From the NCBI RefSeq assembly GCF_001014645.1, contig NZ_LASZ01000016.1, positions 22,243 to 86,242 of the forward strand: a DNA stretch of 64,000 bases. Direction: 5' to 3'. The DNA is from Luteimonas sp. FCS-9 (GTDB lineage: Bacteria; Pseudomonadota; Gammaproteobacteria; Xanthomonadales; Xanthomonadaceae). Every line of letters starts with the position of its first letter. Position 1 is the first letter of the stretch. Made by a program: the position numbers and the translations under genes. The notes beneath the pieces are model-generated. The model was not told the DNA's origin and did no database searches. It saw only the letters and a program-made list of their open reading frames with translations. Below, one piece after another: positions 20,356 through 32,129 of this stretch.

Positions 20356-21579
20356 ATGGCCGCCTCTTTCCTCGCGCCGTTCCCCATGTCCCGTTCCGCA
20401 TCCTCGCCCCGCATGCCGGTCGCGCTGTACGCGCTGACTGCCGGCGCCTTCGGCATCGGCACCACCGAGTTCGTGATCATGGGCCTGCTGACCCAGGTCG
20501 CGACCGACCTGCAGGTGAGCCTGCCGGCCGCCGGCCTGCTGATCTCGGGCTACGCGCTGGGCGTGTTCGCCGGCGCGCCGCTGCTCACGCTCGCGACCGG
20601 CCGGCTGCCGCGCAAGGCGGTGCTGATCGGGCTGATGGCGGTGTTCACCGTCGGCAACCTGGCCTGTGCGCTGGCGCCCGACTACGGCTGGCTGATGGCC
20701 GCGCGGGTGGTCACCTCGCTCGCGCACGGCACCTTCTTCGGCGTCGGCGCGGTGGTCGCCGCGGGTCTGGTGCCGGAGACGCGCCGCGCGAGCGCGATCT
20801 CGGTGATGTTCACAGGCCTGACGGTCGCCACCCTGCTCGGCGTGCCGGCCGGTGCGTGGCTGGGCCTGCATGCCGGCTGGCGCGCGACGTTCTGGGCGGT
20901 CGCGGCGATCGGCGTGCTGGCGACGTTCGTGATCGCGACACTGGTGCCGTCCGAACGCGAGGCCGCCTCGTCCGGCGGCGTGCGCCGCGCGCTCGCGGCG
21001 GTGTCGCGGCCGCCGGTCGCGCTCGGCCTGCTGACGACGACGCTCGGCTACGCAGGCGTGTTCACCGTGTACACCTTCGTCCAGCCGGTGCTGCTGGAGG
21101 TCACCGGCCTGCCCGAGACCGCGGTCTCGCCGGTGCTGCTGGTGTTCGGCATCGGCATGATCGCCGGCAACCTGCTCGGCGGCCGCGTCGCCGACCGTGC
21201 GCCGGTCGCCGCGATCCCGGCCACGCTGCTCGCGCTCGCCGCGGTGCTCGCGCTGCTCGGCCCGGCGATGCGCCACGCCACGGCGATGGTCCTGGCCATC
21301 GGTCTGCTCGGCGTCGCCGCATTCGCCACCGTCGCGCCGCTGCAGGCCTGGGTGCTGCAGCGGGCCGGGCAGGACGGCCGCGACCTGGCGTCGAGCCTCA
21401 ACATCGGCGCGTTCAACCTCGGCAACGCGGCCGGCGCCTGGCTCGGCGGCCTCGTGGTGGCCCACGCCGGCGGCCTGGGCCGGCTTGGCACCGCCGGCGC
21501 GCTGGTCACGCTGGCGGGGGTCGCGGTCTGCGCGCTGGCGATCCGCCGCGTGCACCCGGCCGCCACCCAGCCCTGCTGA
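20356..21579 (+). CDS. MFS transporter, DHA1 (drug/arabinose efflux-like) family
   Basis: 407-residue inner-membrane major facilitator with 12 predicted helices. Diagnostic stretches: ALTAGAFGIGTTEFVIMGLL in helix 1, LATGRLPRKAVLIGL in the loop between helices 2 and 3 (motif A), and GVPAGAWLGLHAGWRATFW near helix 5, all typical of AraJ/YdhP-type exporters. The ATG at 20386 (MSRSASSPRMP) is an equally plausible start. It heads an operon with an aldo/keto reductase and an alcohol dehydrogenase-like gene, and the divergent LysR gene is the likely regulator. Substrate unknown. Confidence 0.9.
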   Translation: MAASFLAPFPMSRSASSPRMPVALYALTAGAFGIGTTEFVIMGLLTQVATDLQVSLPAAGLLISGYALGVFAGAPLLTLATGRLPRKAVLIGLMAVFTVGNLACALAPDYGWLMAARVVTSLAHGTFFGVGAVVAAGLVPETRRASAISVMFTGLTVATLLGVPAGAWLGLHAGWRATFWAVAAIGVLATFVIATLVPSEREAASSGGVRRALAAVSRPPVALGLLTTTLGYAGVFTVYTFVQPVLLEVTGLPETAVSPVLLVFGIGMIAGNLLGGRVADRAPVAAIPATLLALAAVLALLGPAMRHATAMVLAIGLLGVAAFATVAPLQAWVLQRAGQDGRDLASSLNIGAFNLGNAAGAWLGGLVVAHAGGLGRLGTAGALVTLAGVAVCALAIRRVHPAATQPC

Positions 21580-21629
21580 CGTCGCCATCGCGGCGTCGCC
21601 CGTCTCCCCTCCCCTCCAAGGATTCCTGC

Positions 21630-22684
<1,055 letters not shown>

Positions 22685-22688
<4 letters not shown>

Positions 22689-23722
22689 AAGCCATCGCCA
22701 CGACCCGCCCGCTGCCGATCGACGACCCGCAGGCGCTGGTCGAGCTCGACCTCGACACGCCCGCGCCCGGTCCGCTGGACCTGCGCGTCCGGGTCGAGGC
22801 GGTCTCGGTCAACCCGGTCGACACCAAGCTGCGCCGCGCACCGCTGGCCGACGGCGCGACGCATCGCGTGCTCGGCTACGACGCGGCCGGCGTCGTCGAT
22901 GCGGTCGGCGACCAGGTCACCGGGTTCTCGGTCGGCGACGCGGTCTACTACGCGGGCGACGTCACCCGGCCGGGCAGCAACGCGCAGTTCCAGCTGGTCG
23001 ACGCGCGGCTGGTCGCGCGCAAGCCCGGCACGCTGGACTTCGCCCAGGCGGCCGCGCTGCCGTTGACCGCGATCACCGCCTGGGAGCTGCTCTTCGAGCG
23101 CATGCCGTTCGCGTTCGACGGCGGCGGCGCGGGCAGGACGCTGCTGGTGATCGCCGGCGCCGGCGGCGTGGGCTCGATCGCGATCCAGCTCGCCAGGCTC
23201 GCCGGCTTCTCGGTGATCGCGACCGCCTCGCGCGACGAGAGCATCGCCTGGTGCCGGGCCCTCGGCGCCGACCACGTGATCGACCACCGCCAGCCGCTGG
23301 CGCCGCAACTGCAGGCGCTCGGCTACGACAGCGTCGACGTGGCGCTCAACCTCGCCGACACCGACGGTTACTGGGTCGAACTGGGCGAACTGCTCGCGCC
23401 ACAGGGTCACGTGGGCCTGATCGTCGAGCCGGCCGGGGCGCTGAAGATCGGCGACCCGTACAAGGCCAAGTGCATCGGCATCCACTGGGAATTCATGTTC
23501 GCGCGCCCGCGCTTCCGCACCGCGGACATGGACGCGCACGGACGCATCCTCGCGCGCGTCGCCGAGCTGGTCGACGCCGGGCGGCTGCGGGGCACGTTGA
23601 CCGAGACGCTGTCGCCGATCGATCCGGCCAACCTGCGCGAGGCGCACCGCCGGCTCGAGAGCGGCCGCACGATCGGCAAGCTGGCCGTCGCCGGCTGGTC
23701 GTCCGCGCACGGCGGCGCCTGA
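22685..23722 (+). CDS. Zinc-independent alcohol dehydrogenase / quinone oxidoreductase family protein
   Basis: 345-residue medium-chain dehydrogenase of the zinc-binding-dehydrogenase/quinone reductase group. N-terminal GroES-like domain (VRVEAVSVNPVDTKLR, LGYDAAGVVDAVG) and a Rossmann domain with VIAGAGGVGSIAIQLARLAG near 155-174. The zinc-ligand cysteines of true alcohol dehydrogenases are absent from the CGTD position (SVNPVDTK instead), so it should act without catalytic zinc. Start overlaps the aldo/keto reductase stop (ATGA). Confidence 0.9.
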
Positions 23723-23740
23723 CGGGCGCACGATACCGAC

Positions 23741-23804
23741 GCAGGCGCGCGAGCGCGCGATGGGTGGCCTCGGGGCGGCCCATCGCGCGCGAGCGCACTC
23801 CTAC
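23741..23804. repeat. GTAG-type REP element, degenerate left arm
   Basis: Left arm GCAGGCGCGCGAGCGCGCGA, right arm TCGCGCGCGAGCGCACTCCTAC in part, an inverted pair about 64 bp long. First of two such elements side by side after the oxidoreductase operon. Confidence 0.65.
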
Positions 23805-23818
23805 AGGTCGGACTCTGA

Positions 23819-26056
<2,238 letters not shown>

Positions 26057-26460
26057 CGGCGCGCTCTCCGCCTGGCCCACTGCCCGGGCGCCGCACGAGG
26101 CAGTGACGACACGGCTGAAACTGAACATCGGTTCAGCCGAGTACGCATGCGGTGACGCCGCTTCCACAGGCGTTCGAAGCTGAATACGGGAACATTCCGG
26201 CCGATTCCAGCCACAGATCCACGCGACGCGCCAGTGCCGCGCATTCACGTTCGATTCGAAAAACCGCCGATACCTTGCCGCCACTTCGTTCCGCCCGCCT
26301 TGGCGGAACACCGGCCCGGCCGCGACGTTCGCGGTTTCGGTGCCCGGGCGAAAGCGCCATAGAGTCGCCGCCCTCCCCAATACGCCATGTCGATGTCGCA
26401 TCCGTCCTGCCCGCCCGGGCTGGACGACGCGACGCGGCGCAACGGAGCAAGGAGCCAACG
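26057..26460. other. 404-bp non-coding spacer
   Basis: No supported gene. The interesting part is 26112-26139, where CGGCTGAA pairs with TTCAGCCG and, alternatively, CTGAAC with GTTCAG, two mutually exclusive hairpins suited to a terminator of the upstream gene or an operator. The right half is the leader of the hydrolase gene and ends in GGAGCC before its ATG. Confidence 0.55.
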
Positions 26461-26946
26461 ATGAAACTGGAATGGGTGATGTGGCTGGCCTCCGTGCTGC
26501 CGCCCCCGGCCGCCGATTCGCTCTGCCTGAGCACGACGGTCTATCTCGAGGCCCGCGACCAATCGGTCCGTGGGCAGGAAGCGGTCGCCGAGGTCGCGCT
26601 GCGCCGCCAGGAAAGCGGCCTGTGGGGCGAGTCGATGTGCGAGGTCGTGACCGCGCGCAAGCAGTTCGCGCCGACGATCCTCTCGCCGAACACCCGGCTT
26701 GCCAACACCAATGCGTGGACGCGCGCGGTGAGCGTGGCGCTGGCCTCGGAGCGCAACTGGTCGCTGCCGCGCGAGCAGCGGCGCGAGATCGTGCCCGGCG
26801 CCAGCCACTTCATGGCGCACGGCATCGCGGCGCCGACATGGCGCCACGCCCAGCCCGTGGCGACGATCGGCGACCACACCTTCCTGCGCGTGCAGGCGCT
26901 GCGTCCGCAGCCCTCGGCGCCGGCGCCGGCCACCGCGCGCGGCTGA
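26461..26946 (+). CDS. SleB/CwlJ-like cell wall hydrolase
   Basis: 161-residue protein of the cell-wall hydrolase family named after SleB, the spore cortex-lytic enzyme; in non-sporulating Proteobacteria such proteins are presumed peptidoglycan hydrolases. Visible signature: LCLSTTVYLEARDQSVRGQEAVAEVALRR at about 21-50 (in two parts, with catalytic-type Glu in YLEAR), then FAPTILSPN and a C-terminal ASHFMAH-type segment. The N-terminus is short and hydrophobic, so export is uncertain. Single gene between a spacer and a glutathione transferase gene. Confidence 0.82.
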   Translation: MKLEWVMWLASVLPPPAADSLCLSTTVYLEARDQSVRGQEAVAEVALRRQESGLWGESMCEVVTARKQFAPTILSPNTRLANTNAWTRAVSVALASERNWSLPREQRREIVPGASHFMAHGIAAPTWRHAQPVATIGDHTFLRVQALRPQPSAPAPATARG

Positions 26947-27004
26947 GGTTCCCGCCGGCGCGCCGGCGGCGCATGATGGCGTCCCGCCCCGGCCTGGACC
27001 GTGC

Positions 27005-27619
27005 ATGCTGACCCTCTACACCAAACCCGGCGCCTGCTCGCTGGCCGACCATATCGCGCTGCGCTGGATCGGCGCGCCGTTCGAGCTGCGCGTCGTCGAC
27101 GCGACGACGATGAAGGCGCCACCGTTCCTGGCGCTCAATCCCGCCGGCGCGGTGCCGGTGCTGGTCGACGACGACTGGGTGCTGACGCAGAACGCGGCGA
27201 TCCTCAACTACCGCGCCGACCGCTTTCCCGACGCCGCACTCGGCGGCGACGGCACGCCGGAGGGCCGGGCCGAGGTCAACCGCTGGCTCGGGCTGCTCAA
27301 CGCCGACCTGCACCCCGCGTTCCATCCGCTGTTCGGCGCGACCAAGTACCTCGAGGATCCCGAGGCCGTCGACCGCACGCGCAAGCATGCGATGCAGAAG
27401 ATCCGCGGCCTGTACGAGCGCCTGGACGCGCAGCTCGACGGCCGCGACTATCTCGCGGGCAGGCGCTCGGTCGCCGATGCCTACCTGTTCGTCACGCTGC
27501 AGTGGGCCAAGCGCCTGAAGCTCGACCTGGGCGGCCTGGACCGCCTGCACGTGTTCGACGCACGCCTGCTGGCCGACCCGGCCGTGCGCGCGGCGATGGA
27601 CGCCGAGGGCATCCTCTGA
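27005..27619 (+). CDS. Glutathione S-transferase family protein (beta class-like)
   Basis: 204 residues. The N-terminal thioredoxin-fold domain begins MLTLYTKPGACSLADHI, where the Cys11/Ser12 pair is the beta-class active-site region, and NPAGAVPVLVDDDWVLTQNAAIL supplies the cis-proline and glutathione-binding Asn/Ala segment. The C-terminal all-helical domain contains DYLAGRRSVADAYLFV, the N-capping box motif of GSTs. It conjugates or reduces with glutathione; the substrate is unknown. Convergent with prpF. Confidence 0.92.
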   Translation: MLTLYTKPGACSLADHIALRWIGAPFELRVVDATTMKAPPFLALNPAGAVPVLVDDDWVLTQNAAILNYRADRFPDAALGGDGTPEGRAEVNRWLGLLNADLHPAFHPLFGATKYLEDPEAVDRTRKHAMQKIRGLYERLDAQLDGRDYLAGRRSVADAYLFVTLQWAKRLKLDLGGLDRLHVFDARLLADPAVRAAMDAEGIL

Positions 27620-27661
27620 CGCCTCGGGCGCGGTGCGGGGCCCGCCCGGCGCTGCCGGCGC

Positions 27662-28861
27662 TCAGCCGGGCAGCGCGTCGGCGGGCACGCGGACCGCGCC
27701 CTCCATCAGCACACGCGCCGAGCGCGACATGATCGCCCGGGCGACGGTCCAGCGGCCGTCGTCCTGGACCGCCTCGGCGCCGACCCGCAGCGTGCCCGAC
27801 GGATGCCCGAACCGCACCGACGTGCGCGCCCCGCCGCCGGCCGCGTCGCTGACCAGCGTGCCGGGAATCGCGGCAGCGGTGGCGATGGCAACGGCGGCCG
27901 TGCCCATCATCGCGTGGTGCAGCTTGCCCATGGACAGCGCGCGCACCAGCAGGTCGACGTCGGACGCGGCCACGGCCTTGCCGCTCGACACCACGTGGTC
28001 GCGCGGCGGCGCGACGAAGGCGACCTTCGGCGTGTGCTGGCGCTTGGATGCCTCGGCGAGATCGCCGATCAGCCCCATGCGCACCGCGCCGTGCGCGCGG
28101 ATCGTCTCGAACATCGCCAGCGCCTGCGCATCGCCGTTGATCGCGTCCTGCAGCTCGGCGCCGGTGTAGCCGAGCGCGGCCGCGTCGACGAAGATCGTCG
28201 GGATGCCGGCGTCGATCATCGTCGCGCGCAGCGTCCCGATACCCGGCACCTCGAGATCGTCGACAAGATGGCCGGTCGGGAACATCGCACCGCCGCCGTC
28301 GCCTTCACCCTCGTCGGCCGGATCGACGAACTCCAGCACGATCTCCGCCGCCGGGAACGTGACCCCGTCGAGTTCGAAATCCCCGATCTCCTGCACCTGC
28401 CCGGCTTTGATCGGCACGTGGACGATGATCGTCTTGCCGATGTTCGCCTGCCATACGCGCACCGCGACCGTCCCGTCGCCGGGGATGCGCGCGGGATCGA
28501 TGAAGCCGTTGGCGATCGCGAACGGCCCGACCGCGGTGCTGAGGTTGCCGCAGTTGCCGCTCCAGTCGACGAACGCGCTGTCGATGGCCACCTGGCCGTA
28601 GAGATAGTCGACGTCGTGATCGGGCACCGACGCGGGCGCGACGATCACGCACTTGCTGGTGCTCGAGGTCGCGCCGCCCATGCCGTCGGTGTGCTTGGCG
28701 TAGGGATCGGGCGACCCGATCACGCGCAGCAACAGCGCATCGCGCGCGGGCCCGGGCACCTGCGCGGCGGCCGGCAGGTCCGCCAGGCGGAAGAACACGC
28801 CCTTCGACGTGCCGCCGCGCATGTAGGTGGCGGGAATGCGGAGTTGCGGGGCGTAGGTCAT
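27662..28861 (-). CDS. prpF: 2-methylaconitate cis-trans isomerase
   Basis: 399 residues. PrpF isomerises the trans-2-methylaconitate product of AcnD so that aconitase can complete the 2-methylcitrate cycle of propionate use. Start region RIPATYMRGGTSKGVFFRLADLP is diagnostic, followed by DGMGGATSSTSKCVIV and DWSGNCGNLSTAVGPFAI with the two catalytic-type cysteines (near 74 and 107). It is the last gene of prpB-prpC-acnD-prpF. The ATG at 28861 is chosen; a GTG three codons upstream is possible. The adjacent upstream region contains three tandem palindromes and a DUF559 gene. Confidence 0.95.
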   Translation of the reverse strand: MTYAPQLRIPATYMRGGTSKGVFFRLADLPAAAQVPGPARDALLLRVIGSPDPYAKHTDGMGGATSSTSKCVIVAPASVPDHDVDYLYGQVAIDSAFVDWSGNCGNLSTAVGPFAIANGFIDPARIPGDGTVAVRVWQANIGKTIIVHVPIKAGQVQEIGDFELDGVTFPAAEIVLEFVDPADEGEGDGGGAMFPTGHLVDDLEVPGIGTLRATMIDAGIPTIFVDAAALGYTGAELQDAINGDAQALAMFETIRAHGAVRMGLIGDLAEASKRQHTPKVAFVAPPRDHVVSSGKAVAASDVDLLVRALSMGKLHHAMMGTAAVAIATAAAIPGTLVSDAAGGGARTSVRFGHPSGTLRVGAEAVQDDGRWTVARAIMSRSARVLMEGAVRVPADALPG

Positions 28862-28888
28862 GGTGTTCACTCGCTCTGTTTTTGCTTG

Positions 28889-29004
28889 CCTCTCCCGCTC
28901 GCGGGAAAGGAGTCGGATTGCGCTTGTTTTGCCTCTCTTCCTGCGGGGAAAAGATCGGACTCTGCTTGTCTCCCCTCTCCCCTTGTGGGACTACGTGCCC
29001 GCCG
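28889..29004. repeat. Three tandem ~43-bp palindromic units upstream of prpF
   Basis: Palindromic cores CCTCTCCCGCTCGCGGGAAAGG (28889-28910, split here as CCTCTCCCGC and GCGGGAAAGG), CCTCTCTTCC-TGCGGGGAAAAG (28932-28953) and CCTCTCCCCTTGTGGG (from 28974) recur at 43- and 42-bp spacing, with similar linkers (GTCGGATTGCGCTTG, ATCGGACTCTGCTTG). The third unit is the left inverted repeat of the DUF559 cassette. Confidence 0.75.
28972..29004. repeat. Left 33-bp inverted repeat of the DUF559 cassette
   Basis: The 33 bases match the reverse complement of 29360-29392 at 32 positions (a T/C difference at CCTTGTGGG against CCTTGCGGG). The core reads CCCCTCTCCCC followed by GGGACTACGTGCCCGCCG. The DUF559 stop codon is inside this repeat. 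Confidence 0.9.
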
Positions 29005-29359
29005 GGGTAGAGGGGTCGGGGGAGAGGGGTGCTTCCCGCAACGCATTCCAGATCGCTTCGAGCACCGATTCGGTGTGCTGCAGGATGTCGTGATTCCAGA
29101 AGCGCAGCACCTGGAAGCCCTGCGCCTTCAACCATGCGTCACGAACTGCGTCCCTGGACGATTCGGCATGCTGGCCGCCATCTGCCTCGACGATCAAGCG
29201 CGCACCGAAGTGCACGAAGTCGGCGATATAGGGACCGATCGGCTGCTGACGGCGGAACTTCTGTCCATCGAAGCGGTGGGCACGAAGGTGACACCAGAGC
29301 AGGCGCTCGGCCTCGGTCATGTTTCGACGCAGCGTTTTGGCGAATGCGCGTTGATCCAT
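28991..29359 (-). CDS. DUF559 endonuclease-domain protein (Vsr-like)
   Basis: 122 residues of the DUF559 family, related to Vsr/restriction endonuclease-like PD-(D/E)xK folds. Visible active-site type residues: TEAERLLW with E18 in the first helix, D47 in PYIADFVH and E58-x-D60 in LIVEADGGQH, followed by RVLRFWNHDIL-type end (QVLRFWNHDILQ). The gene fills almost exactly the space between two 33-bp inverted repeats: the ATG is next to the right repeat and the stop lies in the left one. It interrupts the prp operon on the same strand, between acnD and prpF. Biological role is unknown; mobility is inferred. Confidence 0.88.
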   Translation of the reverse strand: MDQRAFAKTLRRNMTEAERLLWCHLRAHRFDGQKFRRQQPIGPYIADFVHFGARLIVEADGGQHAESSRDAVRDAWLKAQGFQVLRFWNHDILQHTESVLEAIWNALREAPLSPDPSTPAGT

Positions 29360-29392
29360 CGGCGGGCACGTAGTCCCGCAAGGGGAGAGGGG
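29360..29392. repeat. Right 33-bp inverted repeat of the DUF559 cassette
   Basis: Partner of 28972-29004, one mismatch in 33. It lies between the DUF559 ATG (29359) and the acnD stop codon (29399), so the acnD end is six bases outside the repeat. Confidence 0.9.
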
Positions 29393-29398
29393 CTTTGG

Positions 29399-32023
29399 TC
29401 ATGCGGCCCTGCTGGACTCGAGGAAATCCTGCGCGAAGCGCTGCAGCACGCCGCCGGCCTCGTAGATCGACACTTCCTCGGCGGTGTCGAGCCGGCAGGT
29501 CACCGGCACCGCCAGCTGCGTGCCGTCGGTGCGGTGGATCGCCAGCGTCAGCACCGCGCGCGGCGCGCGCGCGCCGATCACGTCGAAGGTCTCGGTGCCG
29601 TCGATCCCGAGGGTCAGGCGCGTGGTGCCGGGCTGGAACTCCAGCGGCAGCACGCCCATGCCGATCAGGTTGGTGCGGTGGATGCGCTCGAAGCCTTCGG
29701 CGACGATCGCCTCCACGCCGGCCAGCCGCACGCCCTTGGCCGCCCAGTCGCGCGAGCTGCCCTGGCCGTAGTCGGCACCGGCGACGATGATCAGCGGCTG
29801 GCGGCGGTCCATGTAGGTCTCGATCGCCTCCCACATGCGCACGACCCGGCCGTCGGGCTCGATGCGCGCCAGCGACCCCTGCCGCACGGCGCCGTCGACG
29901 ACCGCCATCTCGTTGACGAGCTTGGGATTGGCGAAGGTCGCGCGTTGCGCGGTCAGATGATCGCCGCGGTGCGTGGCGTAGGAATTGAAGTCCTCCTCGG
30001 GCACGCCCATCTTCGCCAGGTACTCGCCGGCCGCGCTGCTGGCCAGGATCGCATTCGACGGCGAGAGGTGGTCGGTGGTGATGTTGTCGCCCAGCACCGC
30101 CAGCGGCCGCATGCCGGTCAGCGTGCGTTCGCCGGCCAGCGCGCCCTCCCAGTACGGCGGGCGACGGATGTAGGTGCTCGCCGGCCGCCAGTCGTACAGC
30201 GGCGCGACGCGCTCGCCGGTATCGACGTGCAGCTTGAACATCGGCCCGTAGACGCTGCGGAACTGTTCGGGCTTGACGCTGGCCTTCACGACCGCGTCGA
30301 TCTCCTCGTCGCTGGGCCACAGGTCCTTGAGCGTGACCGGACGGCCGTCGGCGTCGACCCCGAGCGCGTCCTTCTCGATGTCGAAGCGCACGGTGCCGGC
30401 GATCGCGTAGGCGATCACCAGCGGCGGCGAGGCCAGGAACGCCTGCTTCGCGTAGGGATGGATGCGGCCGTCGAAGTTGCGGTTGCCGCTGAGCACGGCG
30501 GTCGCGTACAGGTCGCGCTCGACGATCTCCTGCTGGATCGCCGGATCGAGCGCGCCGCTCATGCCGTTGCAGGTCGTGCAGGCGAACGCGACGATGCCGA
30601 AGCCCAGCCGCTCGAGCTCGGGCAGCAGGCCGCTGTCCTGCAGGTACAGTTCGACCGCCTTGGAGCCTGGCGCCAACGACGTCTTGACCCAGGGCTTGCG
30701 CACCAGGCCGCGCGCATTCGCGTTGCGCGCCAGCAGGCCGGCGGCGATGACGTTGCGCGGATTGGAGGTGTTCGTGCAGCTGGTGATCGCGGCGATGATC
30801 ACCGCGCCGTCGGGCAGCAGCCCCTGGGCCTCCTGCGTGCGGGCCAGCGTCAGGTCGCCGGCGATGCCGCGCTCGACCAGCGCCGAGGTCGGCAGCCGCC
30901 GGTGCGGGTTCGACGGGCCGGCCATGTTGCGCTCCACGCTTGACAGGTCGAAATGCAGCGTGCGTTCGTACTGCGCGCCGGCCAGCGCGTCGGCCCACAG
31001 GCCCGCGGCCCGGGCGTAGGTCTCCACCAGCGCGACCTGCGCGTCCTCGCGCCCGGTCAGGCGCAGATAGTCGAGCGTGTTGTCGTCGATGAAGAACATC
31101 GCCGCGGTCGCGCCGTACTCGGGCGCCATGTTGGAGATCGTCGCGCGGTCGCCGACCGACAGCGCGGCCGCGCCCGGCCCGCGGAACTCGAGGTACGCGC
31201 CGACGACCTTGGCCTGGCGCAGGAACTCGGTCAGCGCCAGCACGACGTCGGTCGCGGTGATGCCGGGCCCGGGACGGCCGGCGAGCTCGACGCCGACGAT
31301 CTCGGGCGTGCGCATCCACGACGCGCGGCCGAGCATCACGTTCTCCGCCTCCAGCCCGCCGACGCCGACCGCGATCACGCCCAGCGCATCGACGTGCGGG
31401 GTGTGGCTGTCGGTGCCGACGCAGGTGTCGGGGAACGCGACGCCCCGCCCGTCCGTGCCTCGCTGCACGTAGACCACCGGCGACATCTTCTCCAGGTTGA
31501 TCTGGTGCATGATCCCGTTGCCCGGCGGGATCACCTCGACGTTGCGGAACGCCTGCTTCGTCCAGTCGATGAAGTCGAAGCGGTCGGCGTTGCGGCGGTC
31601 CTCGATCGCGCGGTTCTTCTCGAACGCCTGCGGGTCGTGGCCGCCGCACTCCACCGCCAGCGAGTGGTCGACGATCAGCTGCACCGGCACGACCGGATTG
31701 ACCTTGGCCGGATCCCCGCCCTGCTCGGCGATCGCGTCGCGCAGGCCTGCCAGGTCCACCAGCGCGGTCTGGCCGAGGATGTCGTGGCAGACCACGCGCG
31801 CCGGATACCACGGGAAGTCGATGTCGCGGCGCAGCTCGATCAGCTGGCGCAGCGCGTCGTCGAGCAGCGCCGGCTCGCAGCGCCGCACGAGGTTCTCGGC
31901 GTGCACGCGCGCGGTGTAGGACATGCGATCAAACGCGCCGGGCTGCAGGGCGTCGACAGCGGCGCGCGCGTCGAACCAGTCGAGGTCGGTACCGGGAAGG
32001 GGCTTGCGATGCTGGCTGTTCAT
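29399..32023 (-). CDS. acnD: Fe-S 2-methylisocitrate dehydratase AcnD
   Basis: 874-residue aconitase-superfamily enzyme that dehydrates 2-methylcitrate in the propionate pathway, working with PrpF instead of PrpD. Fe-S cluster cysteines occur in AAITSCTNTSNP and ACTTCNGMSG; active-site segments DSHTPHVDALGVI and TTDHLSPSNAI are present, and the swivelling domain carries GADYGQGSSRDWAAKG. The length fits AcnD. The start MNSQHRKPLPGTDLDWFDA at 32023 is chosen; upstream residues read from a repeat. Downstream lies the DUF559 cassette. Confidence 0.96.
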   Translation of the reverse strand: MNSQHRKPLPGTDLDWFDARAAVDALQPGAFDRMSYTARVHAENLVRRCEPALLDDALRQLIELRRDIDFPWYPARVVCHDILGQTALVDLAGLRDAIAEQGGDPAKVNPVVPVQLIVDHSLAVECGGHDPQAFEKNRAIEDRRNADRFDFIDWTKQAFRNVEVIPPGNGIMHQINLEKMSPVVYVQRGTDGRGVAFPDTCVGTDSHTPHVDALGVIAVGVGGLEAENVMLGRASWMRTPEIVGVELAGRPGPGITATDVVLALTEFLRQAKVVGAYLEFRGPGAAALSVGDRATISNMAPEYGATAAMFFIDDNTLDYLRLTGREDAQVALVETYARAAGLWADALAGAQYERTLHFDLSSVERNMAGPSNPHRRLPTSALVERGIAGDLTLARTQEAQGLLPDGAVIIAAITSCTNTSNPRNVIAAGLLARNANARGLVRKPWVKTSLAPGSKAVELYLQDSGLLPELERLGFGIVAFACTTCNGMSGALDPAIQQEIVERDLYATAVLSGNRNFDGRIHPYAKQAFLASPPLVIAYAIAGTVRFDIEKDALGVDADGRPVTLKDLWPSDEEIDAVVKASVKPEQFRSVYGPMFKLHVDTGERVAPLYDWRPASTYIRRPPYWEGALAGERTLTGMRPLAVLGDNITTDHLSPSNAILASSAAGEYLAKMGVPEEDFNSYATHRGDHLTAQRATFANPKLVNEMAVVDGAVRQGSLARIEPDGRVVRMWEAIETYMDRRQPLIIVAGADYGQGSSRDWAAKGVRLAGVEAIVAEGFERIHRTNLIGMGVLPLEFQPGTTRLTLGIDGTETFDVIGARAPRAVLTLAIHRTDGTQLAVPVTCRLDTAEEVSIYEAGGVLQRFAQDFLESSRAA

Positions 32024-32037
32024 GGCGGGCAGTGAGA

Positions 32038-32114
32038 CCGGGATTGGGGAATGGGGATTCGGGCGTCGGGAAAGCGGGGACCGGGCGAACCGAATCCCCA
32101 ATCCCGATTCCCGG
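32038..32114. repeat. 25-bp inverted repeat between acnD and prpC
   Basis: Positions 32038-32062 and 32090-32114 are reverse complements at 22 of 25 bases, built from GATTGGGGA-like words (CCGGGATTGGGGAATGGGG and CCCCAATCCCGATTCCCGG). It fills most of the 106-bp acnD-prpC spacer. Similar G/A-rich inverted words are familiar between genes in Xanthomonadaceae. Confidence 0.75.
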
Positions 32115-32129
32115 ATCCCGGCCGAGCGC

